A DNA stretch of 64,000 bases from Segatella maculosa DSM 19339 = JCM 15638 (lineage in GTDB: Bacteria; Bacteroidota; Bacteroidia; Bacteroidales; Bacteroidaceae), in the NCBI RefSeq assembly GCF_000382385.1, contig NZ_KB908329.1:1-64000 (forward strand), given 5' to 3'. The notes beneath the pieces are model-generated. The model had not been told where the DNA came from, ran no database searches, and worked only from the letters and a program-made list of their open reading frames with translations. The position numbers and the translations under genes were made by a program. The stretch's first letter is position 1, and each line of letters starts with the position of its first letter. Of this stretch, positions 1-9,070 are shown piece by piece.

Positions 1-378
<378 letters not shown>

Positions 379-657
379 AAAATAGAAATCATAAGGTAAA
401 ATGCCAAAAAGTAAAAAGCAAAAACACTTCTACTCTCTCACTCTACCTCTAGTTAATCTGTTCAGAACGAATTCCTTCTTTAGTATCGAAGTCTAAAGCA
501 AACTCTTTTCAAATAATTGAACGGTTCGTTTCTTCTACCCAAGGTACATAAATAAATATGCACCTCGCTTCTTGTACTACTTCTCTGTTTATCTTAATCC
601 TATCAAAGAACGCTATTTCATCTCGCCTCCGAACAACATCAGGCTCGGAAAGCGAAT

Positions 658-690
658 GCAAAAGTAATACAATTATCAATACCTGCCAAA
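658..690 (-). promoter_or_regulatory. rRNA operon promoter
   Basis: On the minus strand a TTTG (-33 type, 687-690), a 20-bp spacer and TACTTTTGC (-7 type, 658-666) fit the Bacteroidetes primary-sigma consensus TTTG-N19-21-TAnnTTTG. Transcription would begin near 652, giving a leader of about 275 nt (379-652) before mature 16S. I see no gene in 379-812; it holds the rRNA leader, this promoter and the 3' flank of the lyase gene. Confidence 0.75.
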
Positions 691-812
691 TCTTTTTAAA
701 GAAAAGTTTATATGATAGGAAAAATTTTCAGAAATCAAGACAGAAGACATTTGTTTTTAGCTTATATAAGTTATAGGTTTCATCATTAATTGCCGATATA
801 TCAAACCTATTC

Positions 813-2948
813 TTACTGAATTCGACAACCATATGCTTTTGTTTTATCGAAAGTTAAAGTGTGATATTTGCCCAGATAAGTGAATTTTACACCTATTTGT
901 GTTGCAGTCTCAAAAGTTTCGGTATCAGGCAAATCGGAAAGGTTCTTATCGCCTACTTGGATAATATGCATGAACAAGTCTTCTTTAGAAGCCGTTTGGG
1001 GACTCACTTCCATACGCCAATGCCCCAACTGTGGGTGGTTGGCGGGCGGGAGGTTCATATTATATCCGTACTCCTGTGGAGTGAGTTTCGGCAGTGGCCA
1101 GTTGCGTCCGTCAGACCAAAAATCCTTCCCGCTTCCGCCTATTTTAGTAAGCATGGCGTTGGCAGGGTATAATGTACGGCAAATCATCTTGCCTCCGTCA
1201 GAGGTTTCCGAGAACTCTCTGTCGCCTTTCATCGTAGGCTCGTTGATGGTGTGTATCAACCACGTTTTGGGATAATTCTTGTCGGTAGCCGTCACTCTGT
1301 CGAACACCACGAAAAGGTCGGGGTAGAAATATATAAACTCACGCACTACCAACGAGGCTTTTTTACTGTTATAGCCTTTGGTAGCATCGGAGGCGAGATA
1401 TACATAATCGTCGGTGGTACGCATTTCTTTCAGCACAGAGCCTAATGTGCTGCTTTGCCCGCCGTCGTTGGGGATAGGTTCGAACTTGTTTTCGGTAGAG
1501 GCCCCTCCACCCCAATATCCGGGCATTCTTTCATCGGGCATTCTGATGGTTACGCAGTTATGGGCCACCGTACGGGCATAGTAATGCGACAGATGCCAGC
1601 CGGGTTCGGGGCGGGTACCCGTATCTAACGCACGATAACCTTTTTTGTAAATCGTGAAATGGTTGTTGTCGAAGTGCTTATGGTAAGAGGTTCTTCCCCC
1701 GCTCACAAAAAGAGCATAAGTGTCGTCTACACCCGTGCCTGAACGCATGATGACTTCTCCCGTCCCATCGAAATACATGGCTCCTTTACCCGGGGATGAC
1801 GCACCCGGCGTACCTTGAGGATACTTTTGTAAAAAAGGCATAAAGGGAAGGCGTTCCGTATAGTTTTTCTTGTTGAACAAGCCTAACAGACGTTGCACAT
1901 TGGGAGAGCTCCCATAAAGCGTAGCAATCTCTCTGAGGTGATAATTGATTTCTTTTTCGGGAAGCAAGCAATCGTAATGATAGCTATCGCCGAATCCAAA
2001 TTCGCGGTTGCCCGGCAAGCGGTTCCAATCGATAAAATTCAAGTATCCGAGTACATAATCCAGCTTCTGAGACATGTCTATGCCTGTCGCCGCCCGGTAG
2101 CTTCTGATAAAGTTGAAGTCTGCGACAGGGTAGGCACCCAACGCATAACCTACACAACCGGTCGACCCTCCGCCGTTTTTACCGATTAACTCGCTGCGGA
2201 ATTGCGTCATTTTCATATTCAGCTGCAATCCTTTTTGGAACATTTTCTCGCACCGTGCGTCATCGATGCCGTCGTTGTAAAAGGTGATGGCGATATACCA
2301 CGGCAGGGCATCCGTCCCATAGAACCCCGTATTGTATCCGCCCGTATTCTCACGAATGCGTTGGGGACGCAGACCCTCACCGTGCCAAGCAATATCCATC
2401 ATCACCTGATAGAGGGGCTTGCCTATCTTTTCGCGTTCGTCTTGTGTCAGAGCGTCATAAATCCAATCGTAGGCGCATAGCGTACTGATTTGCGGAAACA
2501 CATACCAATCGGCATTCAGATTATTGTCTATACGAATTCGGTAATATTCGGTAATCTTTTGCAAGAACTTTTTGGTGTAATCCAGATATTCTTTCTTGCC
2601 GGTTATGAGATATAACATGGCCACCTGCGAGACCTTGGATATGACCCACCCGTTCTCGGTACCGTTCACCGCCGTAGGATTCGGGAACGAAATAGACCCA
2701 TGCAGCAGATTGTCTACGTCTTCCTTGGTTTGCCAATAGGTATTGCGAGCCGAAGTCTTTGCCGCACTTTTTATATTCGGAATATCTTCCTTGGTGACGA
2801 AAAGCCGCGGATGGCCGGCACGCACAGAATATACAGGACACACCGTACCCTTGTCGTCAGGGACATCTACAGGATTACGGCACGAAACCGTCATTATCGT
2901 TGCCGACAAAGCGGCTGTCAAAACCATGGTAAACAATGTTTTTCTCAT
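813..2948 (-). CDS. Heparinase II/III-type polysaccharide lyase lipoprotein
   Basis: A 711-residue secreted protein with an N-terminal signal and lipobox-like end (SC at about residue 23). It has an alpha-helical toroid first half, including a DWIYDALTQDEREKIG stretch, and a beta-sandwich second half of the heparinase II/III class. The conserved stretch around SGGRTSYHKHFDNNHFTIY and HYYARTVAHNCVTI carries the His/Tyr residues used for beta-elimination in heparinase II. Length is close to the ~770 residues of the Pedobacter enzyme. The likely role is cleavage of uronic-acid-containing glycosaminoglycan outside the cytoplasm. No SusC/D pair or sulfatase lies beside it, and it is separated from the locus to its right by over 400 bp, so the substrate (heparin, heparan or another uronan) is not settled. 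Confidence 0.85.
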   Translation of the reverse strand: MRKTLFTMVLTAALSATIMTVSCRNPVDVPDDKGTVCPVYSVRAGHPRLFVTKEDIPNIKSAAKTSARNTYWQTKEDVDNLLHGSISFPNPTAVNGTENGWVISKVSQVAMLYLITGKKEYLDYTKKFLQKITEYYRIRIDNNLNADWYVFPQISTLCAYDWIYDALTQDEREKIGKPLYQVMMDIAWHGEGLRPQRIRENTGGYNTGFYGTDALPWYIAITFYNDGIDDARCEKMFQKGLQLNMKMTQFRSELIGKNGGGSTGCVGYALGAYPVADFNFIRSYRAATGIDMSQKLDYVLGYLNFIDWNRLPGNREFGFGDSYHYDCLLPEKEINYHLREIATLYGSSPNVQRLLGLFNKKNYTERLPFMPFLQKYPQGTPGASSPGKGAMYFDGTGEVIMRSGTGVDDTYALFVSGGRTSYHKHFDNNHFTIYKKGYRALDTGTRPEPGWHLSHYYARTVAHNCVTIRMPDERMPGYWGGGASTENKFEPIPNDGGQSSTLGSVLKEMRTTDDYVYLASDATKGYNSKKASLVVREFIYFYPDLFVVFDRVTATDKNYPKTWLIHTINEPTMKGDREFSETSDGGKMICRTLYPANAMLTKIGGSGKDFWSDGRNWPLPKLTPQEYGYNMNLPPANHPQLGHWRMEVSPQTASKEDLFMHIIQVGDKNLSDLPDTETFETATQIGVKFTYLGKYHTLTFDKTKAYGCRIQ

Positions 2949-2980
2949 ATACAGATTTAGTTTTCAGGTCCTTATCCGCA

Positions 2981-2988
2981 CAAAGATA
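2981..2988 (-). promoter_or_regulatory. -7 element of the heparinase-like gene
   Basis: The minus strand reads TATCTTTG (TAnnTTTG type) 33 bp upstream of the start codon. No clear -33 partner was found. Confidence 0.5.
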
Positions 2989-3324
2989 CAACTTTTCAAT
3001 CAGATTGGAGTCTTTATTTCCATATTTTTCTATCAAGCGGAGTCGTACATGTAGTCATGTAAGTCGGTCATGTGATCGAGGAACAACCGTTTAACGACTT
3101 CGCCACAAGCCAGAAAAAGGTCTACAAAGAAAAAATGAAGAATAGTTCTTTCTGCCATGGCAGAAGTTAATAGAAACTAAAGGAAAAATCGTCCTCCACG
3201 AAGAAAACATTTCTTTTAACAATTAACAATCGACCCTTTTCCTCCATGGAAGATGAAAGAAAAAATGACAGAACATGGAAAAATCCTGATGAACAATCGG
3301 GGGGGGCGTGAAATAAAATACTGC

Positions 3325-3361
3325 GTATAATCGGAAGTCTAACATATCCTACCGATTATAC
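3325..3361 (-). terminator. Hairpin ending the phosphodiester operon
   Basis: GTATAATCGG and CCGATTATAC form a perfect 10-bp stem with a 17-nt loop. On the minus strand the stem is followed by a T-rich stretch (TATTTTATTT). It lies 14 bp past the transporter stop codon. The rest of the 2949-3375 gap shows only a G8 run (3299-3306) and no gene. Confidence 0.55.
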
Positions 3362-3375
3362 ACAACTCCCACAGC

Positions 3376-4719
3376 TTAATTACCATCGGGTTTCGCATTC
3401 CAAACACAAAGCGTCAGAATGACAGAAAGTAATGCCGCGCCAATCCAGAAATAGTTGATATAGGTGAAATCGTACACTTCCGAACCATTTACGATATGCT
3501 TATTGCCTTCGATAAGCCACCCGCTCATGATGTCTTGAATACCTGCACCTATGTAACTGGCAATTCCGACAATTCCGAGTGCCGCACCAGATGCATTCTT
3601 CGGTGCAAGATCGACAGCCATCAGCCCACCAAGGAAACAAATAAGCACTCCTATGCTCAATCCAAAAAGTACCATGGCAATAACATCAATTATGAAGTGT
3701 ACACCAGGTATGAGGAGGAATAAGCATAGAGCGATTACATTTATTAATCCAAATATTAAAACGGGGATATTACGAGAGCCATTAAATAACTTATCTGAGA
3801 TAATCCCACTACATATGGTTCCAACTATACCACAAACGGAACTGATAGAAATGATGAAGCTTGCGTCAATCGTAGAATAGCCTTTCATAATCTCAAGATA
3901 GAAAATCCCCCAGCTATTAACAGCATATCTACTAATATACATAAAAGCTGATCCTAAAGCAAGAATCCATATTGCAGGATTTTTCAACACTGTTTTTTGT
4001 GCTTTGTTATAAGACGTAATATTTTGCTGCTTATGAGGTACTATTTGTTGTTCGGGGAGCGTTACTCCTTTACTTGCGGGAGTGTCATGGAAAAAAGTCA
4101 AGAGTATAATAACTCCGAGAAAACCGATAACAGCTGCACCAATAAAACCATACCTCCAACCATAAGCACTAACAATGGAAGCTACAAAAACAAAAGTCAT
4201 TGCCTCACCAATATTGTGGCTTGCACTCCAAAATCCATAGAAGGTTCCACGATTCTTGTCGGTAAACCAACGAGATAGGCCAACCACACAAGATGCTGCA
4301 CCCATAGATTGGAACCATCCACTTAATCCCCACAATATGGCAAAGAGAATGAATGAGTCAGTAAAGCCTAAAACCAGATTGACCAATGCCGTAATCAACA
4401 AGCCTGTAGACATCAGCCGTTTAATATTGCTTCTATCAGCAAAGAAGCCGTTGGTAAACTTACCGATAGCGTATGTAAAGAATAAAACCGAACCAATGAT
4501 ACCGAGTTCTGTCTCTGAGAATATACCATTCTCTACAATTGGTTTCTTGATAACATTCAGGCTTAATCTGCAAACATAGTATGTGCCATAGCCTATAGTT
4601 GCTGAAAGGAATGTCGCCCACTGCAAGCGTATTAGCTTGCGAGCATTCTCCGCTTCGTTAAGATTTCCTACAGGTGCAGGTTTTGAAACTTTATAAAAAT
4701 CTATTATCTTCTTAAACAT
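3376..4719 (-). CDS. MFS transporter of the GlpT/UhpC organophosphate family
   Basis: This 447-residue inner-membrane protein has about 12 hydrophobic segments. Its N-terminal half matches organophosphate:phosphate antiporters: GYGTYYVCRLSLNV in TM1, FFADRSNIKRLMSTG after TM2-3, GLSGWFQSMGAASCVVGLSRWF, and the NRGTFYGFWSASHNIGEA signature. Members exchange glycerol-3-phosphate or sugar phosphates for phosphate. It is the last gene of a run with two glycerophosphodiesterases 14 bp upstream, so uptake of released glycerol-3-phosphate is the natural reading. The exact substrate cannot be read from sequence; UhpC-like sensing is less likely because no two-component genes are adjacent. Confidence 0.85.
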   Translation of the reverse strand: MFKKIIDFYKVSKPAPVGNLNEAENARKLIRLQWATFLSATIGYGTYYVCRLSLNVIKKPIVENGIFSETELGIIGSVLFFTYAIGKFTNGFFADRSNIKRLMSTGLLITALVNLVLGFTDSFILFAILWGLSGWFQSMGAASCVVGLSRWFTDKNRGTFYGFWSASHNIGEAMTFVFVASIVSAYGWRYGFIGAAVIGFLGVIILLTFFHDTPASKGVTLPEQQIVPHKQQNITSYNKAQKTVLKNPAIWILALGSAFMYISRYAVNSWGIFYLEIMKGYSTIDASFIISISSVCGIVGTICSGIISDKLFNGSRNIPVLIFGLINVIALCLFLLIPGVHFIIDVIAMVLFGLSIGVLICFLGGLMAVDLAPKNASGAALGIVGIASYIGAGIQDIMSGWLIEGNKHIVNGSEVYDFTYINYFWIGAALLSVILTLCVWNAKPDGN

Positions 4720-4733
4720 TTATTATTCTATTA

Positions 4734-5633
4734 TTATCTATGAAGTTTATGTGCTCGCAAATACTCAAGAAGTAAAGCCGGTCGGTCGGTTTGAATCAGC
4801 TTGAAACCTTGTTTGATAAGCCATCCCCAACTCTCATCCGCCTGTTTAAGTTCTACTGCCCGGTCATCATCGTGTCCGTCATTCTGCGATGGCCACAAAG
4901 CATTGACAAATATTTGTATTCCGTTAGTTCTCAATTTACTAATGAGACGCGTGACATTATTCTCAACTTTAGAAAACCTAACCTCAAAAGCCAGAGGGAT
5001 CATATTTTTGATATAACTATCGATAATACGCTCTGCTTCACTTTTACATAAATCTGCTTTTGGCATAAATATAATTTTATCAAGGATATTGCCATGCTGA
5101 ACTTTTACGGTATCATATGGCAAGCATTCTTTTATAACACATTGGTTCGACGTTCCGGTCTCTTGCAATATTTTATACACCTCATTTATATATTTATACC
5201 CCTTATCTACATTTACTAATATTTTTCCTTTGCAAAATGACATCGCTTCCCTAAAAGTAGGTATCTGATGGCGAGTCAGGCCTCCAGCACCATTCTTTAG
5301 TTGAAGCAGCTTTAATTCGTTAAGCGTATAATTCTCTGGTCTACCTTTTCCATTAGTTGTGCGATTTAAAGTACTGTCGTGCATTAAAATAAGTTCTCCA
5401 TCTTTCGTTATTTTCAAATCCACTTCAACCATATCTACGCCCATGTCAATACAGTTCTTGATGGCTTGAAGTGAGTTTTCGGGCGCATTTCTCCAGTCAC
5501 CACGATGAGAAACAACCAAAACGGAATGACTTGCTGGGGCAGCTAAATCAGAAAGAATTTCTTCTAGTCGTTGTGCATAACTTACAGTGAAAAGCATGCA
5601 CAATAAATAAAAACACAAAAATCGTTTCTTCAT
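4734..5633 (-). CDS. Secreted glycerophosphodiester phosphodiesterase, copy 1
   Basis: A 299-residue GDPD-family TIM barrel with an N-terminal signal peptide (about 1-20). The catalytic set is visible: HRGDWRNAPENS (His43, Arg44, Glu52), MVEVDL (Glu70, Asp72) and MHD (His85). The family hydrolyses glycerophosphodiesters to glycerol-3-phosphate and an alcohol, using a divalent metal. The signal peptide places it in the periplasm. It is a tandem paralogue of the next upstream gene, with catalytic residues at identical positions but a diverged C-terminal half, suggesting different head-group preference. It sits 14 bp before the transporter and 22 bp after its paralogue, so co-transcription is likely. 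Confidence 0.9.
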   Translation of the reverse strand: MKKRFLCFYLLCMLFTVSYAQRLEEILSDLAAPASHSVLVVSHRGDWRNAPENSLQAIKNCIDMGVDMVEVDLKITKDGELILMHDSTLNRTTNGKGRPENYTLNELKLLQLKNGAGGLTRHQIPTFREAMSFCKGKILVNVDKGYKYINEVYKILQETGTSNQCVIKECLPYDTVKVQHGNILDKIIFMPKADLCKSEAERIIDSYIKNMIPLAFEVRFSKVENNVTRLISKLRTNGIQIFVNALWPSQNDGHDDDRAVELKQADESWGWLIKQGFKLIQTDRPALLLEYLRAHKLHR

Positions 5634-5655
5634 GTTCTATTTTAATAACCGAATT

Positions 5656-6555
5656 CTACTTATGAAGTTTCTTACTTTTCAAATACTCAAGAAGCAAAGC
5701 CGGTCGATCGGTTTGAATTAGCTTTGCACCTTGACTGATTATCCATCCCCAACTCTCATCCGGTTGTTTGAGTTCAACGGCACGATCATCATCATGTCCA
5801 CCGCAAAGTTCCGGCCATAATGTATTGATGAAAATTCTTGCACCGCTATCACGGACTTTCTTTATCAGCCTAAGAACATCTGCATCGTCTGTTTTGAATA
5901 CCAATTCAAAAGCTTTAGGCTTCATATTCTCAATATAGCTATCTATGATTTCCTCCGCACCGGGTTTACAAAGATTGACTACAGGCATGAATATAATGTT
6001 ATCAAGTTCTTTACCATGCTCTGCTTTTACAACTTCATAAGGTAACTCTGCTTTTATAATGCATTGCTCAATGGTTTCTGACGCCCTCAACACCTTCATA
6101 ACATCATCAAAGTAGTCATAACCTTTATCCACATTCACCATGATTTTACCCTTACATAGTTGCATTACCTCACGGAAGGTAGGTATCTGATGTCGTGTTT
6201 TGCAGCCTGCGCCATTCTTTAGATGTAAAGATTGTAAAGAATCCAACGTGAAATTCTCTACGAATCCTTTGCCATTTGTGGTACGATCTATCTTCTTGTC
6301 ATGCATCACAATCAAGATGCCGTCTTTTGTTTTCTTCAAGTCTAATTCAACCATATCAACACCCATGTCAATACAATTCTTAAAAGCTTGAATAGAATTT
6401 TCAGGAGCATTACGCCAATCTCCCCGATGCGAAACCACCATTATCCTTTCTTTTGCAGGCTTATAAAAGTCCTCCAATACTTCCTTCATATTTTGCTGTG
6501 CATAATTCGCTATAGCAGACATGCAAAGTATCAATAAAACATATAATTTCTTCAT
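5656..6555 (-). CDS. Secreted glycerophosphodiester phosphodiesterase, copy 2
   Basis: A second 299-residue GDPD with signal peptide. His43, Glu52, Glu70, Asp72 and His85 of the active site align exactly with the neighbouring copy. It starts 2 bp after the stop of the metallo-beta-lactamase-fold gene, so it belongs to the same operon. Two enzymes of the same fold side by side suggest that a mixture of glycerophosphodiesters, or the diastereomers of one, is processed. Head group unknown. Confidence 0.9.
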   Translation of the reverse strand: MKKLYVLLILCMSAIANYAQQNMKEVLEDFYKPAKERIMVVSHRGDWRNAPENSIQAFKNCIDMGVDMVELDLKKTKDGILIVMHDKKIDRTTNGKGFVENFTLDSLQSLHLKNGAGCKTRHQIPTFREVMQLCKGKIMVNVDKGYDYFDDVMKVLRASETIEQCIIKAELPYEVVKAEHGKELDNIIFMPVVNLCKPGAEEIIDSYIENMKPKAFELVFKTDDADVLRLIKKVRDSGARIFINTLWPELCGGHDDDRAVELKQPDESWGWIISQGAKLIQTDRPALLLEYLKSKKLHK

Positions 6556-6557
6556 TT

Positions 6558-7601
6558 TTAGTTCAATTTGTTATTATTCCAAGTTAATTTCTCACCCCAA
6601 ATAGGCACTATAGAATTTTTACAATTCAGATTTGCAGCCCTTATCAAGCCCGACTTTAAACTCCATCTGCAATCATCCTCATCAATATGTGTTAACTCCA
6701 ATAAGTGTGAAAGCAATACATAATCGGGAATTGTTTGTCCTTTGCCTGTTCCTATAATATTATTCTCAGTAAGTGCATTTGGTGCATACCGGGTTATCAA
6801 CACATTAACATGTGGCAGAATATTGGTATATTGCTTTGGCTTAAAGTTTGAATCGCCTGTATGTAACAAGGTAAAGTTTCCACTATCATCACCACACTCA
6901 ATGGTAAAAACCGAAACGAAATTAGATAAACCTGAATTGTTGTGATCAGTAATAGATATATGTATCTTCACATTATTATATTGATAATCTGTAGCTACCT
7001 TTGATGTGCGTCCACCTTTTATAAAATTAGAATAGACAGGTTTCCCTGCTTTTAACATTGCGTTAATAAGTTCTGTATCGTAATGATCCTTATGGTTGTG
7101 AGTTACACAAAGGAATTCCAAGTAAGGTTCTAATAACTTTGCCCAACGATGATTGATATCTATTCCAAAGCAAATAGATGGAGTTTTAATGATGTATCCC
7201 ATATTGTATAGATTCCAAATGCAAACAGTTCCCTTCTCTACATGTTCTGTTTTCACAGCTTGTAACACATGGTCAAATGCCAAACGATAAAAAGCTAACA
7301 TTAAGTCATACTTTTCCCGTAATTCGGCATTCTTGTCAGAGCAAGCCAAGTAGCTTTTAAAGAAATCTGCTGAACAATCATCTGCCATTTTCTGAATATC
7401 ATTAAATACCGAAATCCTTGCTTCTTCAAGAGGAACTTGCAAAGAAGAGGTAGCCCATAAACGTTCTGCTATCGTCCTTGCAATATTCATCTGAGTAGTT
7501 TTTCCTTCTACGGTCTGCGTATTGGGTATTCCTGTATTTTCACTTTTACACGAAAATAAAGCAATAGTGAGTAAAGATAGAAGTAAAAATATCTTTTTCA
7601 T
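6558..7601 (-). CDS. Metallo-beta-lactamase-fold lipoprotein
   Basis: A 347-residue protein with a lipoprotein signal (LFSC, Cys18). An N-terminal helical part (about 35-120) precedes a metallo-beta-lactamase domain. The metal motif THNHKDH gives His168, His170, Asp172 and His173. Further candidate ligands are His220 and the HTGD at 247-250, so the domain looks active. The family includes hydrolases and phosphodiesterases such as UlaG-like lactonases and NAPE-PLD, a phospholipase D with the same fold. Its place between SusD and two glycerophosphodiesterases makes a phosphodiester or lipid head-group substrate plausible. That is inference, as sequence alone does not pick the reaction. Confidence 0.75.
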   Translation of the reverse strand: MKKIFLLLSLLTIALFSCKSENTGIPNTQTVEGKTTQMNIARTIAERLWATSSLQVPLEEARISVFNDIQKMADDCSADFFKSYLACSDKNAELREKYDLMLAFYRLAFDHVLQAVKTEHVEKGTVCIWNLYNMGYIIKTPSICFGIDINHRWAKLLEPYLEFLCVTHNHKDHYDTELINAMLKAGKPVYSNFIKGGRTSKVATDYQYNNVKIHISITDHNNSGLSNFVSVFTIECGDDSGNFTLLHTGDSNFKPKQYTNILPHVNVLITRYAPNALTENNIIGTGKGQTIPDYVLLSHLLELTHIDEDDCRWSLKSGLIRAANLNCKNSIVPIWGEKLTWNNNKLN

Positions 7602-7662
7602 GACGCTTCTTTATCTAATTCAAGAGGACCAAACCAATTGGCCCTCTTAAATGTATGAGACT

Positions 7663-9057
7663 TTATTTATCGTAACCGGGATTCTGCCACAATATAGAAG
7701 TGTTACCAACTTTCTCTATCTCTGCTTGAGGGATAGGGAAAAGTAGCTGATAGTCCTCTATGTTCAAACCGCGCAAAGCTATTGCACTCTTGGCATACCC
7801 CATTCTTACCAAGTCAAACCAACGGTGTCCTTCATACGGGAACTCTCTTTGGCGTTCATCCAATATAGCCCTACGGAAAGTTTCTTGTGAAGACACATCC
7901 GTTGCCGTCAAACTGGCAAGTCCGGCTCTATTTCTTATGGCATTTACTTCCTGTAAAGCAATAGAGCCATTAGAGGCGTCATAACCAATTTCGTTTAGAG
8001 CTTCTGCATGCATCAATAGAACGTCTGCATAACGAAGGAGAATCATGTCATTTCCAACTTGATTGAAAGATATATTTTTGGTATCTAAGAACTTACCCAT
8101 CAGATAGGTTTTGCTATCTACTTTCACATATGTAATCATTGCTTTGCGGGCATCACCTGCAGGAAAACAATCCCGAAGAGCGTCTGCCTGACCAATTTCA
8201 TCTGTCAAGTTGGTGATATCATACCAATAAGAATGTCCCTCATTGACAATGTCTTTGTTAAACTGGATTGCAAAAATGATTTCTGCATTATTTTTATTTT
8301 CTGCATTAAAAACCTGCCTAATAGAAGTCAACAATCTATATTTTCCTATCAATTGTGAGAGAATATCTCTTGCCTCCATCCACTTATGGAATGTCAGATA
8401 AACCTTACCCAATAACGCCTTTGCTGCGCCAGAAGTAGCACGACCTGTTTCTGTTGAAGCATAGGATTCAGGAAGATAGTTGTTGTCAACTATCTCTTTC
8501 AAATCGCCAGCTATTAAATCAAACATCTGTTCATTGCTATATCTTGCCATTTTCAAGGCCTCTGCTGCACTTACTACATGCTTAGTAGCAGGGACACCAC
8601 CCCAAACGCGATACATATTGAAATAATTCAATGCTCGAATGAACATAGCCTCACCTTTATACTGCTTTTTCAATGTTTCATCAAACTGAGCACCATCGAT
8701 TTGGTCAAGTATTAAATTACAACGGTAAATATTGTTATTAAAGTTTGCCCAATATTCAGACAAAATAGAATTAGAGGGTTTATCCTCAAAATGATTGATG
8801 TCATAACGATCTTGTGTCCCGGCTGTCGGGGCTTTCACTTCCATATTGTCACTGCGATACTCGCAGCATTCCTTATAAAAGTCCACCTGAGACTGCAGTT
8901 TTGAATAACAGCCAACAACAGCAACATTATAATCACTTGCAGTTTTATATATTTTGTCTATCGTCACCTTGCTTGCTGGCTCCAATTCAAAGAAGTTCTC
9001 TCCACAAGAAGACATAAGCAAAGCTGTTAATGACAACAAAATTATTATCTTTTTCAT
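7663..9057 (-). CDS. SusD/RagB-family outer-membrane nutrient-binding lipoprotein
   Basis: A 464-residue lipoprotein (MSSC, Cys18) with the SusD/RagB layout: N-terminal CYSKLQSQV region, TPR-like helices (YKGEAMFIRALNYFNMYRVWGG is diagnostic) and a C-terminal RQREFPYEGHRWFDLVRMG motif. SusD proteins sit on the cell surface as a lid over the SusC channel and bind the ligand. It lies 13 bp downstream of susC. At 464 residues it is on the small side for the family, as often seen in loci for non-glycan ligands, though that is only a weak hint. Confidence 0.93.
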   Translation of the reverse strand: MKKIIILLSLTALLMSSCGENFFELEPASKVTIDKIYKTASDYNVAVVGCYSKLQSQVDFYKECCEYRSDNMEVKAPTAGTQDRYDINHFEDKPSNSILSEYWANFNNNIYRCNLILDQIDGAQFDETLKKQYKGEAMFIRALNYFNMYRVWGGVPATKHVVSAAEALKMARYSNEQMFDLIAGDLKEIVDNNYLPESYASTETGRATSGAAKALLGKVYLTFHKWMEARDILSQLIGKYRLLTSIRQVFNAENKNNAEIIFAIQFNKDIVNEGHSYWYDITNLTDEIGQADALRDCFPAGDARKAMITYVKVDSKTYLMGKFLDTKNISFNQVGNDMILLRYADVLLMHAEALNEIGYDASNGSIALQEVNAIRNRAGLASLTATDVSSQETFRRAILDERQREFPYEGHRWFDLVRMGYAKSAIALRGLNIEDYQLLFPIPQAEIEKVGNTSILWQNPGYDK

Positions 9058-9070
9058 ATCGTATAATTCT

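Noticed and set aside
813..2948. Heparinase-like gene as part of the neighbouring Sus-type locus
   Set aside because: A terminator-like hairpin and over 400 bp separate them, and the lyase gene has its own -7 element.
3299..3306. G8 run as a phase-variation tract
   Set aside because: It lies past the end of the transporter gene and 300 bp from the next promoter, so slippage would alter no known frame or promoter spacing.
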